A stretch of 57,679 bases of DNA from Sulfobacillus benefaciens (lineage in GTDB: Bacteria > Bacillota > Sulfobacillia > Sulfobacillales > Sulfobacillaceae), in assembly GCA_003023695.1 (NCBI GenBank), contig PXYW01000019.1:1-57679 (forward strand). The letters are read 5' to 3'. Below, piece by piece: positions 50,804 through 57,679 of the stretch (position 1 is the stretch's first letter; each line of letters opens with the position of its first letter). A program made the position numbers and the translations under genes. The notes beneath the pieces were generated by a model. The model saw only the letters and a list, made by a program, of their open reading frames with translations, ran no database searches and was not told the DNA's origin.

Positions 50804-51610
50804 ATGGAACCATGGACTCCAGACCCTATGGCGCCACAGATTTCGGCAGCGGCGCCTCCACCTCCGGTACGTCGCAAACGGAGTGTCAAAGAATGGCTTT
50901 TATCGGGTCTTGCGGTAATCTATAAAGCCAAAGTATTTTTGTTGTTCTTTAGCATGGTGGTATCCATGCTGATTTACGGTTGGGCATTTGGTTGGGCATT
51001 TGGAGTGGGTCTGGTAATTCTTATCGCGATTCATGAGTCAGGACATGTCCTGGCGAATCGTTCCCGCGGCATTGAGGCGTCCTGGCCTACGTTTATTCCG
51101 TTTTTTGGGGCTATTATCAATTTGCGGCAAAGTCCTGCCAATGCTGATGACGAAGCTTTTATCGGCATTGCGGGACCCGTTTTTGGTCTGGCCGCCTCGA
51201 TATTGAGCTATGGCTTGTATTTGTTGACCGCCCAACCGTTATTTGCCATGTTGGCGCTTTTCGGCATGCTCATGCATATTTTTAACCTCGTGCCCGTAGT
51301 GCCACTAGACGGTGGCCGCACGGTGTCATTTCTGGGATGGAAGGCATGGATTCCGGGTTTGATAGGATTGGCGGTCATTCTGTTTTATAACCCTCTAACC
51401 AATAGCCTCAGCTTAGATCCTGTCACTTTAATTATCCTGGCTTTTATTGTGTGGAATTTTACCCGCCGAGTGCGCCATGGGGTACCTGCCGCGTATAATG
51501 ACATCCCCCTCTCGCACAAATGGTTTTATGGCTTGCTATGGTTGTTTCTCATGGCCCTAAGCATTGCTGGATACCTATATATTGGCGCTGTCACTCACCT
51601 TTCACTTTAA
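50804..51610 (+). CDS. Site-2-protease (M50) family membrane peptidase
   Basis: Intramembrane zinc metalloprotease of 268 residues, with about six helices. It has the active-site HESGH near residue 76 and the second metal motif NLVPVVPLDGGR near residue 165. A cytoplasmic N-terminal region rich in Pro precedes the first helix. No PDZ domain. Substrate unknown; related proteins cleave membrane regulators. AGGAGG precedes the ATG. It overlaps the convergent rhodanese gene by nine bases. Confidence 0.9.
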   Translation: MEPWTPDPMAPQISAAAPPPPVRRKRSVKEWLLSGLAVIYKAKVFLLFFSMVVSMLIYGWAFGWAFGVGLVILIAIHESGHVLANRSRGIEASWPTFIPFFGAIINLRQSPANADDEAFIGIAGPVFGLAASILSYGLYLLTAQPLFAMLALFGMLMHIFNLVPVVPLDGGRTVSFLGWKAWIPGLIGLAVILFYNPLTNSLSLDPVTLIILAFIVWNFTRRVRHGVPAAYNDIPLSHKWFYGLLWLFLMALSIAGYLYIGAVTHLSL

Positions 51611-51967
51611 CCGGGAATCGCCTTCGCGACTTAGCGGCATTCCCTGACGGCGCCAACGATCAATACCACCCGCTAAATGATGAACTTGGGTAAATCCCAA
51701 ATCCAATAGTTCACGAGCCGCTGCCTGACTCCGGTGGCCGGTCTTGCAAATGAGCACCACTGGCGTATCCCGATCTGTGTTGGCCATTAACTGTCCGGTT
51801 TTTCCCAATGGCGCATGACGTGCGCCTTGGAGATGTCCGGCTAAAAACTCCTGCCGCGTGCGTACGTCCACTATGAGAACGCCTGGCTCCGAAAGCTTGT
51901 CGGCCAAGGTTTGCGGAGTTAAATCCACCAAGTTCTTAGGATGTTGAAACAAACGAAACAGGTTCAC
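51602..51967 (-). CDS. Single-domain rhodanese
   Basis: A 121-residue soluble protein with LIVDVRTRQEFLAGHLQGARHAP and the active loop LICKTGHRS containing the catalytic Cys, then GGIDRWRRQGMPL. Probably handles sulfane sulfur or acts in thiol transfer. It is separate from the two-domain enzyme at 49932-50783. The start is an ATG; a GGAGGGACA-like sequence precedes it. Confidence 0.9.
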   Translation of the reverse strand: MNLFRLFQHPKNLVDLTPQTLADKLSEPGVLIVDVRTRQEFLAGHLQGARHAPLGKTGQLMANTDRDTPVVLICKTGHRSQAAARELLDLGFTQVHHLAGGIDRWRRQGMPLSREGDSRLK

Positions 51968-52002
51968 AGCAATGTCCCTCCGGTCTCAGATTATTCGACG
52001 TA

Positions 52003-52650
52003 TTAAGGCACTAACCAAATCGCTGTCAGTTGGGCCAACGCATATCCGCCAACCGCATCCCAAACCCAATGTCCCCCGGTGGCCACCACAGCAAAAGCCG
52101 CAATCAATCCTCCTGCCGCAACCAACCATTTTTGTTTTATTCCCCTTACAGCAACAATCATTACGTAGCTTAGTCGGAATAGGTGCCCGCTGGGGAAGGT
52201 CCCGTTAAGAAGATGCGATGGTCCGGTTGCTAAACTGCTTGGCCCCATCACCACTGCAAACCAATGCATGACTTGTTGCGGCTCGATATTTGTTGCGGTT
52301 ATCAAGGACTGGTAAACTGGGGGCGGCATCACATTAGGCGGTATCGGGGTCGCAATCCAATGTTTGACCAGTACTTCGACGATGGTACCCACAATATAAC
52401 CTACCACGACGCCGCTCCACGGCTTTTTACGGCGCGCACGGAACCAGGCCATTAATAACAGGAGCAAAAATGTCAAAGGCACCCCGCCTAATACCCAGAT
52501 TAGCTGTAGAGGAGGCCAGTGGACTCCATACGGACGCAAGGCCGCCGAGACCACTGCATTGACATGATGAGTCACGGACAAAGGTGCCGCCAACATCGAC
52601 ACGACAAAAATTGCCAACCATATCAACCGCAACCAAACCATTTTATTCAT
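52003..52650 (-). CDS. PAP2-family membrane phosphatase
   Basis: Lipid phosphatase of the PAP2/undecaprenyl pyrophosphate type. The 215-residue protein has about six helices and the three phosphatase motifs: a degenerate first (KHWIATPIPP), PSGH (GTFPSGHLFR) and the His/Asp motif GGHWVWDAVGG. Probably acts on lipid phosphates at the outer face of the membrane. Substrate uncertain. It is 30 bases from the rhodanese gene on the same strand. Confidence 0.87.
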   Translation of the reverse strand: MNKMVWLRLIWLAIFVVSMLAAPLSVTHHVNAVVSAALRPYGVHWPPLQLIWVLGGVPLTFLLLLLMAWFRARRKKPWSGVVVGYIVGTIVEVLVKHWIATPIPPNVMPPPVYQSLITATNIEPQQVMHWFAVVMGPSSLATGPSHLLNGTFPSGHLFRLSYVMIVAVRGIKQKWLVAAGGLIAAFAVVATGGHWVWDAVGGYALAQLTAIWLVP

Positions 52651-52757
52651 GACGCCATTTTACCTAACCGCCGCTATACCGCCAACCATGCATTTTGTGA
52701 TATGCTAACCAACAAAATTCAAAGTGCCCAGCTGAACGCAAAAGGAAGGATGACACT

Positions 52758-53702
52758 GTGACACATAAACCCATTTGTTGGTCGCCACAGCCTCTGTGGG
52801 GAGTGCCAAAGGCGTTGCCTGAGGATTGGCAATGGGTGTTCGGCCATTTGCCCCCAGAAAACTACCCCCTGGTTACTGGATTGATCGTCAACGGATCTGA
52901 CGGGTATTTTGACGCCACCCGCATGGCCGAGTGGCCTCAGTTGCGCGTCATCAGCAGCTACGGCATCGGATACGATCATATCAATGTCGCCGATGCGACC
53001 TCCCGCAATATTGTTGTAACACATACCCCAGATGTGGTAACCCAATCAACTGCAGAAATGGCGATGGCCTTAACCTTGGCGCTCGTCCGCAATCTTTTGG
53101 TTTATGACCGCCAGACCCGGAAAGAAGGGCGTGTTCTCACGGGGTCCAATACGGCTCTTTCCCCTGAACTCTATGACAAACGGGTAGGCCTTATCGGTTA
53201 CGGCCGTACGGGTCAAACCATCGCCAAATTGCTCACACCGTTTGGCGTCACCATCCAGTACACCAGGGCCCACGGCCCGCATCCGGCCAACCCCCAAGGC
53301 TACGCGACGCTTAACCAATTGTTGGCCACCTCTGATGTCGTCATTGTAATCATCCCGGCAACGCCCGAGACCTATCACTTGCTAGGGGCCCACCAACTAG
53401 CCATGATGCCTCGAGGTAGTTATCTAGTGAATGTAGGCCGCGGACCAGTAATTGACGAATCAGCGTTAGTGGACGCGCTTAACCGCGGTCATTTGGCCGG
53501 AGCCGCACTAGACGTTTATGAGAATGAGCCATTAGTACATCCGGGTTTATTGCAACGTGCTGATGTAGTGTTATCGCCGCATCGTGGCACGTCAACCTTC
53601 GAAACCCGACAGCGAATGACTGAGACTGCCATTGACAACCTGGTGCAGGCATTGCAACATCATCCCGTGCGAATAGTGCCGGAGCAATGCCAAGGATCTT
53701 AG
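52758..53702 (+). CDS. 2-hydroxyacid dehydrogenase (D-3-phosphoglycerate/glyoxylate-type)
   Basis: NAD(P)-dependent D-isomer-specific dehydrogenase. The 314-residue protein has the dinucleotide fold GLIGYGRTGQTIAKLL, the catalytic Arg in VNVGRGPVIDE, Glu in VYENEP and His in LSPHRGTST. Closest pattern is glyoxylate/hydroxypyruvate reductase-like, but substrate is not predictable. The start is a GTG with AAGGAAGG upstream. It ends four bases into the convergent ABC exporter gene. Confidence 0.9.
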   Translation: MTHKPICWSPQPLWGVPKALPEDWQWVFGHLPPENYPLVTGLIVNGSDGYFDATRMAEWPQLRVISSYGIGYDHINVADATSRNIVVTHTPDVVTQSTAEMAMALTLALVRNLLVYDRQTRKEGRVLTGSNTALSPELYDKRVGLIGYGRTGQTIAKLLTPFGVTIQYTRAHGPHPANPQGYATLNQLLATSDVVIVIIPATPETYHLLGAHQLAMMPRGSYLVNVGRGPVIDESALVDALNRGHLAGAALDVYENEPLVHPGLLQRADVVLSPHRGTSTFETRQRMTETAIDNLVQALQHHPVRIVPEQCQGS

Positions 53703-55729
53703 CCATCATGGCGCAATGCGTGAACGACACTAAGGCGCGAGGCCCTAAAGGCCGGAATCCACGATCCAACAGTGCCTACCACCATCCCAAAGGCTAGCGC
53801 GCTGACGACCAGCCACCAAGGAACCACAAACAGACTAACTGGGGCGGTACCACCAGCCTTCTCAATTAACATCTTCAGCACCGCTTGCAGCACGAAGGCG
53901 GTGAGATACGCCCCGACCAATCCGATGATGCCAGCTAACAGACCAATCAAAGCGGCTTCGTCGACAAAGACCCGTCGGATATCTTGGGCTCTGGCTCCTA
54001 AAGCTTTTAATATGCCAATTTCTCGCGTCCGCTCCAAAACTGCCCACATCATGACCAACGCAATCATAATCCCGGCCACCACTAAGGCAATTCCTCCAAA
54101 CGCTCCCAACACCGTTTGAATGATAATCACAAAAGTGTCGATTCCCTTGGCAATTTCCCTTAGCGAAAACACAACAAACCCTTTTTGCGACAGCGTCTTG
54201 GTCAGTGCTACCGTGGCCGAAGCGTTATTGGCAATAATTATCGCCTGGGAAAATGCCGGGGGATGACCCGCCCAATAGGTTACAGCGGTCGGATATGGCA
54301 CATAAAGATTGTTAGCGCTGCCCGACGCCGCAGCGACCCCGGGAGAAGTATTTTGGTTCCGCGGACTGGACGCCGATATCACCCCAGCAACCGTCAGTAC
54401 AACCGACGGTGCATTGGAAGTGGGCATTACAGTTATCTTTTGTCCGATGAGATGTGCCAAAGGTTCCGATCCAAACAACGGCTTAACCCCGTTTTGACTT
54501 AACAACACAGCATTGCCGGATTTGGGCACCCGTCCCGCAACCAATTTTTGTCCGGTTGGCAACCCAGTTAATGGCAGGTTATCGATCACAGCAGGTACGG
54601 TTGCCAACGTTTTGACCATTACCGGCGCCGAAATCATTCCATAAGCGCTAGAGACGCCAGGAAGTTTTTGAAAATATGAAATGTCAGACAAATTTAACGG
54701 TTTAGGTTCTGCAAAATTGACAGCGGAAGCCCCAGGAGGCATCTGGCCAACCACTTCTACGGTATTAAGGCCGCCGTTTTGCGCCAAGCTTTGATTGGCG
54801 TTTTGTTGCAATCCGGTGCCAAAGGCCACCGTAAGCACAATGGAACCGATGCCGATTGCTGTGCCAATTGCCGTTAACAGAGTGCGGGACTTAGAACGCC
54901 GAAGATTACGCCATGCCATCCACCAACTCCACCCCATCCGGGTTTTCACACGCTCGACAGCCACAGGGGTCGCGGGTGACTGATCCAGGACCATCGGAAC
55001 ACTATCCGCCATTAGCATCCCATCATGCAGACGGATTACCCGGTCTCCGGAAGTAACCAACTCCTCATTGTGGGTTATAATAATCACCGTGTATCCTTGC
55101 TCATGCAGGTGGTGGAGAAGATCCATAATATCCCTTCGTGCTTTGGCGTCGAGATTGCCAGTGGGTTCGTCAGCGAGCAAGATGGAAGGGTCGTGGGCTA
55201 ATGCCCGAGCTACCGCCACACGCTGCTGCTCACCTCCTGACAATTCGGCAGGACGGTTATGAAGTCTCGACCCTAGCCCCACTTGCGTAAGCAGTTGTTC
55301 CGCTCGCTGTCGTCGACCTGACGGAGAATCCATGGACAATGCCAATTCGACATTTTCTAAAGCGGTTAAATGCGGAAGCAAATGATAAGCTTGAAATACC
55401 GTCCCCACATAATGGCGGCGGAAGGATGCCAGCTGGTCGTTGGTAAATTGGGACAGATCCAACCCGTTAAACAAAACCTCCCCGGAGGTCGGCCGGTCTA
55501 ATCCTCCCAACAGATTTAACAACGTGCTCTTACCGCTTCCAGAAGGCCCCAGCACAATGGAAAAACTATGATCCGGAAATACCAGGTTGATATGGGACAG
55601 TGCTGAAATTTCCTGTCCTCCTATATGATAGGTTCGACTGACGTCGCGTAATTCGAATACCTGAATCGCCCTCTTCCAATAATCATCCCAAAGCGCCTGA
55701 CCTTGACGCCAATCGAATCCATACCCCAT
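53699..55729 (-). CDS. MacB-like ABC exporter (ATPase fused to FtsX-type permease)
   Basis: Single chain with ATP-binding and membrane domains. Residues 25-250: Walker A LGPSGSGKST, signature LSGGEQQRVAVARA, Walker B ILLADEPTGNLD. Then a helix near residue 280, a periplasmic-type domain (residues 310-540) and three C-terminal helices of the FtsX/MacB permease domain (LIGLLAGIIGLVGAYLTAF among them). MacB-type proteins act by mechanotransmission, moving lipids, peptides or lipoproteins. The frame overlaps P450 by 47 bases from the ATG at 55729; a start further in, after GAAGAGGGCG, would need the unusual codon ATT. Its role with the P450 is unknown. Confidence 0.88.
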   Translation of the reverse strand: MGYGFDWRQGQALWDDYWKRAIQVFELRDVSRTYHIGGQEISALSHINLVFPDHSFSIVLGPSGSGKSTLLNLLGGLDRPTSGEVLFNGLDLSQFTNDQLASFRRHYVGTVFQAYHLLPHLTALENVELALSMDSPSGRRQRAEQLLTQVGLGSRLHNRPAELSGGEQQRVAVARALAHDPSILLADEPTGNLDAKARRDIMDLLHHLHEQGYTVIIITHNEELVTSGDRVIRLHDGMLMADSVPMVLDQSPATPVAVERVKTRMGWSWWMAWRNLRRSKSRTLLTAIGTAIGIGSIVLTVAFGTGLQQNANQSLAQNGGLNTVEVVGQMPPGASAVNFAEPKPLNLSDISYFQKLPGVSSAYGMISAPVMVKTLATVPAVIDNLPLTGLPTGQKLVAGRVPKSGNAVLLSQNGVKPLFGSEPLAHLIGQKITVMPTSNAPSVVLTVAGVISASSPRNQNTSPGVAAASGSANNLYVPYPTAVTYWAGHPPAFSQAIIIANNASATVALTKTLSQKGFVVFSLREIAKGIDTFVIIIQTVLGAFGGIALVVAGIMIALVMMWAVLERTREIGILKALGARAQDIRRVFVDEAALIGLLAGIIGLVGAYLTAFVLQAVLKMLIEKAGGTAPVSLFVVPWWLVVSALAFGMVVGTVGSWIPAFRASRLSVVHALRHDG

Positions 55730-56924
55730 TTTTGGGCTTCAAGCTTAGTAATGGCAACGGCAATACATCGTCCCTGGAGGCAAACTCTAGTGTCCAACGC
55801 GCCAAGATAAGACTCAGTGTGATCACCATTTCCTGATGGGCAAATGTCTCCCCAATGCAGCTGCGTTGACCTCCACCAAACGGGAAGTAAAGAAATGGGG
55901 GCAAAGGCGGTCGCCCTATCCACCGCTGGGGCAAAAATGCCTCGGGCCGTTCCCAATATCGCTCAAGTCGATGGTTGACCCAAGGGCTTACTAAGATCGG
56001 TGCATCTTTTGGCAACGGATAGCTTCCTAATGTCACCGGCTCTAGCGACACCCGACTTAATAGCCATACCGGAGGGTACAAACGCAACGATTCTTTTATC
56101 ACGGCCTCAAGCCACTCCGGGTCGGTTCGTGCAAGGTTTTGGGCTTCCTGATGCCGCGCCAACAGATATAAGGTCCAACTTAAGGCATTAGCAGTAGTTT
56201 CGTGGCCAGCTATCAGCAACGTCACTATTTGCGCCAAGCGTTCGTCACTCGGCAATTGTTCCAACAGCGCAGGCAATTTTGCTGAGGTTTCGGCACGTCT
56301 AGCATAAATACGTTCGGCAAACCCGGTTAGCGGTTTTGCAGCCGACCAATACTTCCGATTCATTGGCCAAGGCATTCCGTATTGTGGACGAAAAAAACTG
56401 CGGCTGCGCCGGTAAAAAAACATCATGAGGTCTTGCGAAGCATCTATCACTGAGGTCATGGCAGCGTTCTCCGTAGGAAAATCAAACAAAGTCTGGATCG
56501 CCACCTGCGCTGTTAACAATATTAGTTGCTCCGCCACATTGACCGTGCCATCATGCCATTGGTCCAGTTGATTCTCAATGATTCGGCGCATTGGCACTCG
56601 TTGCGCCTGCACCGCGGTCGGCAAAAATTCCTCTTTTAGGATACGGCGGCTGGTTTCCCAGCGCGGCGTCTCGCTAAGCAGCAAACCCCGACCAATAAGG
56701 GGATTTTCGCGATCCATGCCAGGGCCTTTATGGTAGTACTGCACATGGCGGCTTAATACCTGACCAACCTCAGCGGGTCCGGTCACCAGATTAAGAGTCC
56801 ACCGACCTAAACGAATGGGTACTACCGGTTCGGGACTTTGCCCATAACGTAACAGCATGCCTAAGGGATCGTGGTGAAATTTCAATAATGTATGCCATGG
56901 TGCCAATAGCGCGCTGGTAGACAT
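55683..56924 (-). CDS. Cytochrome P450
   Basis: Heme-thiolate monooxygenase of 413 residues. It has the oxygen-binding I-helix motif AGHETTANAL, the ExxR motif ESLR followed by YPPVW, and the heme Cys in PFGGGQRSCIGE near residue 360. The pattern resembles bacterial fatty-acid or terpene P450s; the substrate is not known. I chose the ATG at 56922-56924, which overlaps the upstream gene's TGA by one base (TGATG), so translation is coupled. No ferredoxin or reductase gene is visible in the window. Confidence 0.94.
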   Translation of the reverse strand: MSTSALLAPWHTLLKFHHDPLGMLLRYGQSPEPVVPIRLGRWTLNLVTGPAEVGQVLSRHVQYYHKGPGMDRENPLIGRGLLLSETPRWETSRRILKEEFLPTAVQAQRVPMRRIIENQLDQWHDGTVNVAEQLILLTAQVAIQTLFDFPTENAAMTSVIDASQDLMMFFYRRSRSFFRPQYGMPWPMNRKYWSAAKPLTGFAERIYARRAETSAKLPALLEQLPSDERLAQIVTLLIAGHETTANALSWTLYLLARHQEAQNLARTDPEWLEAVIKESLRLYPPVWLLSRVSLEPVTLGSYPLPKDAPILVSPWVNHRLERYWERPEAFLPQRWIGRPPLPPFLYFPFGGGQRSCIGETFAHQEMVITLSLILARWTLEFASRDDVLPLPLLSLKPKNGVWIRLASRSGALG

Positions 56925-57280
56925 CACCGCGTCGTCGTGGGTTTCAATACCCCGGATTGCCAGGCAGCATCGATCCGGCGATTCCACTCGCTCCACTCTA
57001 TCGGTATTTCTTGCCGTTCCACTAACCAGATCAGATACCAGATCATAGCCCGCAATTCGTCCTCAGCAATCCCTAATATGTCCGCCATACGAATAAACTC
57101 CGAAGTTTGCTCCATGGTCTTAAGCAGTTGGCTCACGTGGCGCCGTGACTGACGCACATAGGGTTCATCATCCATGACCCCCAGTTCATGACCAATTTGT
57201 TTGAATACCAGCCATAAGGGATATTGCTTGTTGCTTCGATTATCAACCCAGTAATCGGTACGCAAATCGTTTTCATCCAT
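56924..57280 (-). CDS. Conserved-looking protein of unknown function
   Basis: A 118-residue soluble protein, rich in Trp and acidic residues, with no motif I recognise. It could be mainly helical. The upstream start at 57325 is possible, but the ATG at 57278-57280 has GAGAG nearby and gives a tidy protein. Stop and P450 start overlap (TGATG), so it is translationally coupled to the P450 and probably functionally linked. It follows the TusA-like gene by 72 bases. Confidence 0.6.
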   Translation of the reverse strand: MDENDLRTDYWVDNRSNKQYPLWLVFKQIGHELGVMDDEPYVRQSRRHVSQLLKTMEQTSEFIRMADILGIAEDELRAMIWYLIWLVERQEIPIEWSEWNRRIDAAWQSGVLKPTTTR

Positions 57281-57352
57281 GGCGGCAACTCTCTTTTCTT
57301 TAATGATTGTCGAAGGCAAAGCCATTCAATACCCATGCGAGTTCTCTGGCAG

Positions 57353-57610
57353 TTAGGTTAAGCGGCGAATTCTCACGCTGTAGTTCGTCTCGTGTTGATA
57401 AGAACCGATAAATTCCTGTTTTTTGAGCACCGTCCAATTTTTCAAATCTTGAATGCATAACGGATCGTCAAACAAAATCTCCATGATTTCTCCGACTTCG
57501 ATATAATCCAAGCCCTTTACCGCACCCATAGTAGGCATCGGTCTGGGCTTCCCGCTGGCATCAACTTCTAACGTAACTGGCTCGTCGTCCTTTGATACAA
57601 CGTCGCTCAT
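57353..57610 (-). CDS. TusA-like protein lacking the catalytic cysteine
   Basis: An 85-residue protein resembling the sulfur carrier TusA along its whole length: LEVDASGKPRPMP, then VGEIMEILFDDPLCIQDLKNW and the final NYSVRIRRLT. TusA carries sulfur on the Cys of its CPxP motif. Here that position is Arg (R-P-M-P), so it cannot work as a classical sulfur carrier. It might be a degenerate, regulatory or scaffold form. The ATG overlaps the stop of the upstream partial gene by four bases. Confidence 0.75.
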   Translation of the reverse strand: MSDVVSKDDEPVTLEVDASGKPRPMPTMGAVKGLDYIEVGEIMEILFDDPLCIQDLKNWTVLKKQEFIGSYQHETNYSVRIRRLT

Positions 57611-57679
57611 ACGTAAAAGCCCCCTATCCGTTCCACAAAAACTGGTCCAAACTTGTGTAGGTCGCGCTCTGCTTCGGGA
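57607..57679 (-). CDS. C-terminal fragment of an upstream protein (partial)
   Basis: On the minus strand an open frame enters from the window edge and codes for 23 residues ending ERIGGFYV before a TGA at 57607-57609. The four-base overlap with the TusA-like start (ATGA) is a strong sign of a real gene in the same operon. Identity cannot be deduced from this short piece. Confidence 0.6.
   Translation of the reverse strand, partial: PEAERDLHKFGPVFVERIGGFYV

Overview
The window looks like chromosomal DNA of an endospore-forming, probably acidophilic and sulfur-metabolising Firmicute close to Sulfobacillus. Three things point there. It has a dense set of Bacillus-type sporulation genes (spoIVA, spmA, spmB, gerW, spoVAC-AD-AEB-AEA-AF, sigF, spoIIAB, spoIIAA, dacF). 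It encodes a secreted glutamic (G1-type) peptidase, a family known for acid-active enzymes. It also carries several rhodanese, sulfurtransferase and TusA-like genes. Base composition is near 50% G+C. The genus is an inference; nothing here proves it. I saw no rRNA, tRNA, CRISPR array or insertion sequence.

Layout. 1-6013: dipeptide-type ABC uptake genes (a truncated binding lipoprotein, two permeases, a second binding lipoprotein) around a CorA-type metal channel. 6038-18003: mostly minus-strand housekeeping genes: spoIVA, gpsA, der, a YphA-like membrane protein, ribosomal protein S1, plsC, cmk, aroH, nicotinate phosphoribosyltransferase, a pseudouridine synthase and a RidA protein. Plus-strand bioY and a SWIM zinc-finger gene interrupt them. 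18158-21355: convergent spmB and spmA, panC, and a two-gene redox/sulfur unit (membrane rhodanese plus a protein disulfide oxidoreductase). 21455-25435: a DNA-repair operon, Ku, LigD-type ligase, LigD-type polymerase and a SNF2 helicase. 25540-29144: gerW, a DUF2953 gene, scpB, scpA and lysA. 29209-40389: a sporulation and nucleoside block, xerD-deoB-pdp-dacF-(zinc-finger gene)-spoIIAA-spoIIAB-sigF-dodecin-spoVAC..AF, running into lysA much as in Bacillus subtilis. 40516-57679: alanine dehydrogenase, an amino-acid permease, a phosphoesterase, a frameshifted glycosyltransferase, a DUF4012 protein, the G1 peptidase, sulfurtransferases, an M50-type protease, a PAP2 phosphatase, a 2-hydroxyacid dehydrogenase, a MacB-like ABC exporter and a cytochrome P450 operon with a TusA-like protein.

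The strongest unusual signal is at 20242-20922. A protein disulfide oxidoreductase of the archaeal PDO type has an in-frame UGA exactly where the first cysteine of its C-terminal CxxC should be. A hairpin matching the bacterial SECIS model follows at the right distance. This reads as a selenoprotein with a UxxC site. Other points of interest are a Ku-LigD operon that continues into a SNF2 ATPase, a dodecin gene between sigF and spoVAC with a forespore-type promoter, convergent spmA/spmB, a probable leaderless lipoprotein gene, and a TusA-like protein without its catalytic cysteine next to a P450.
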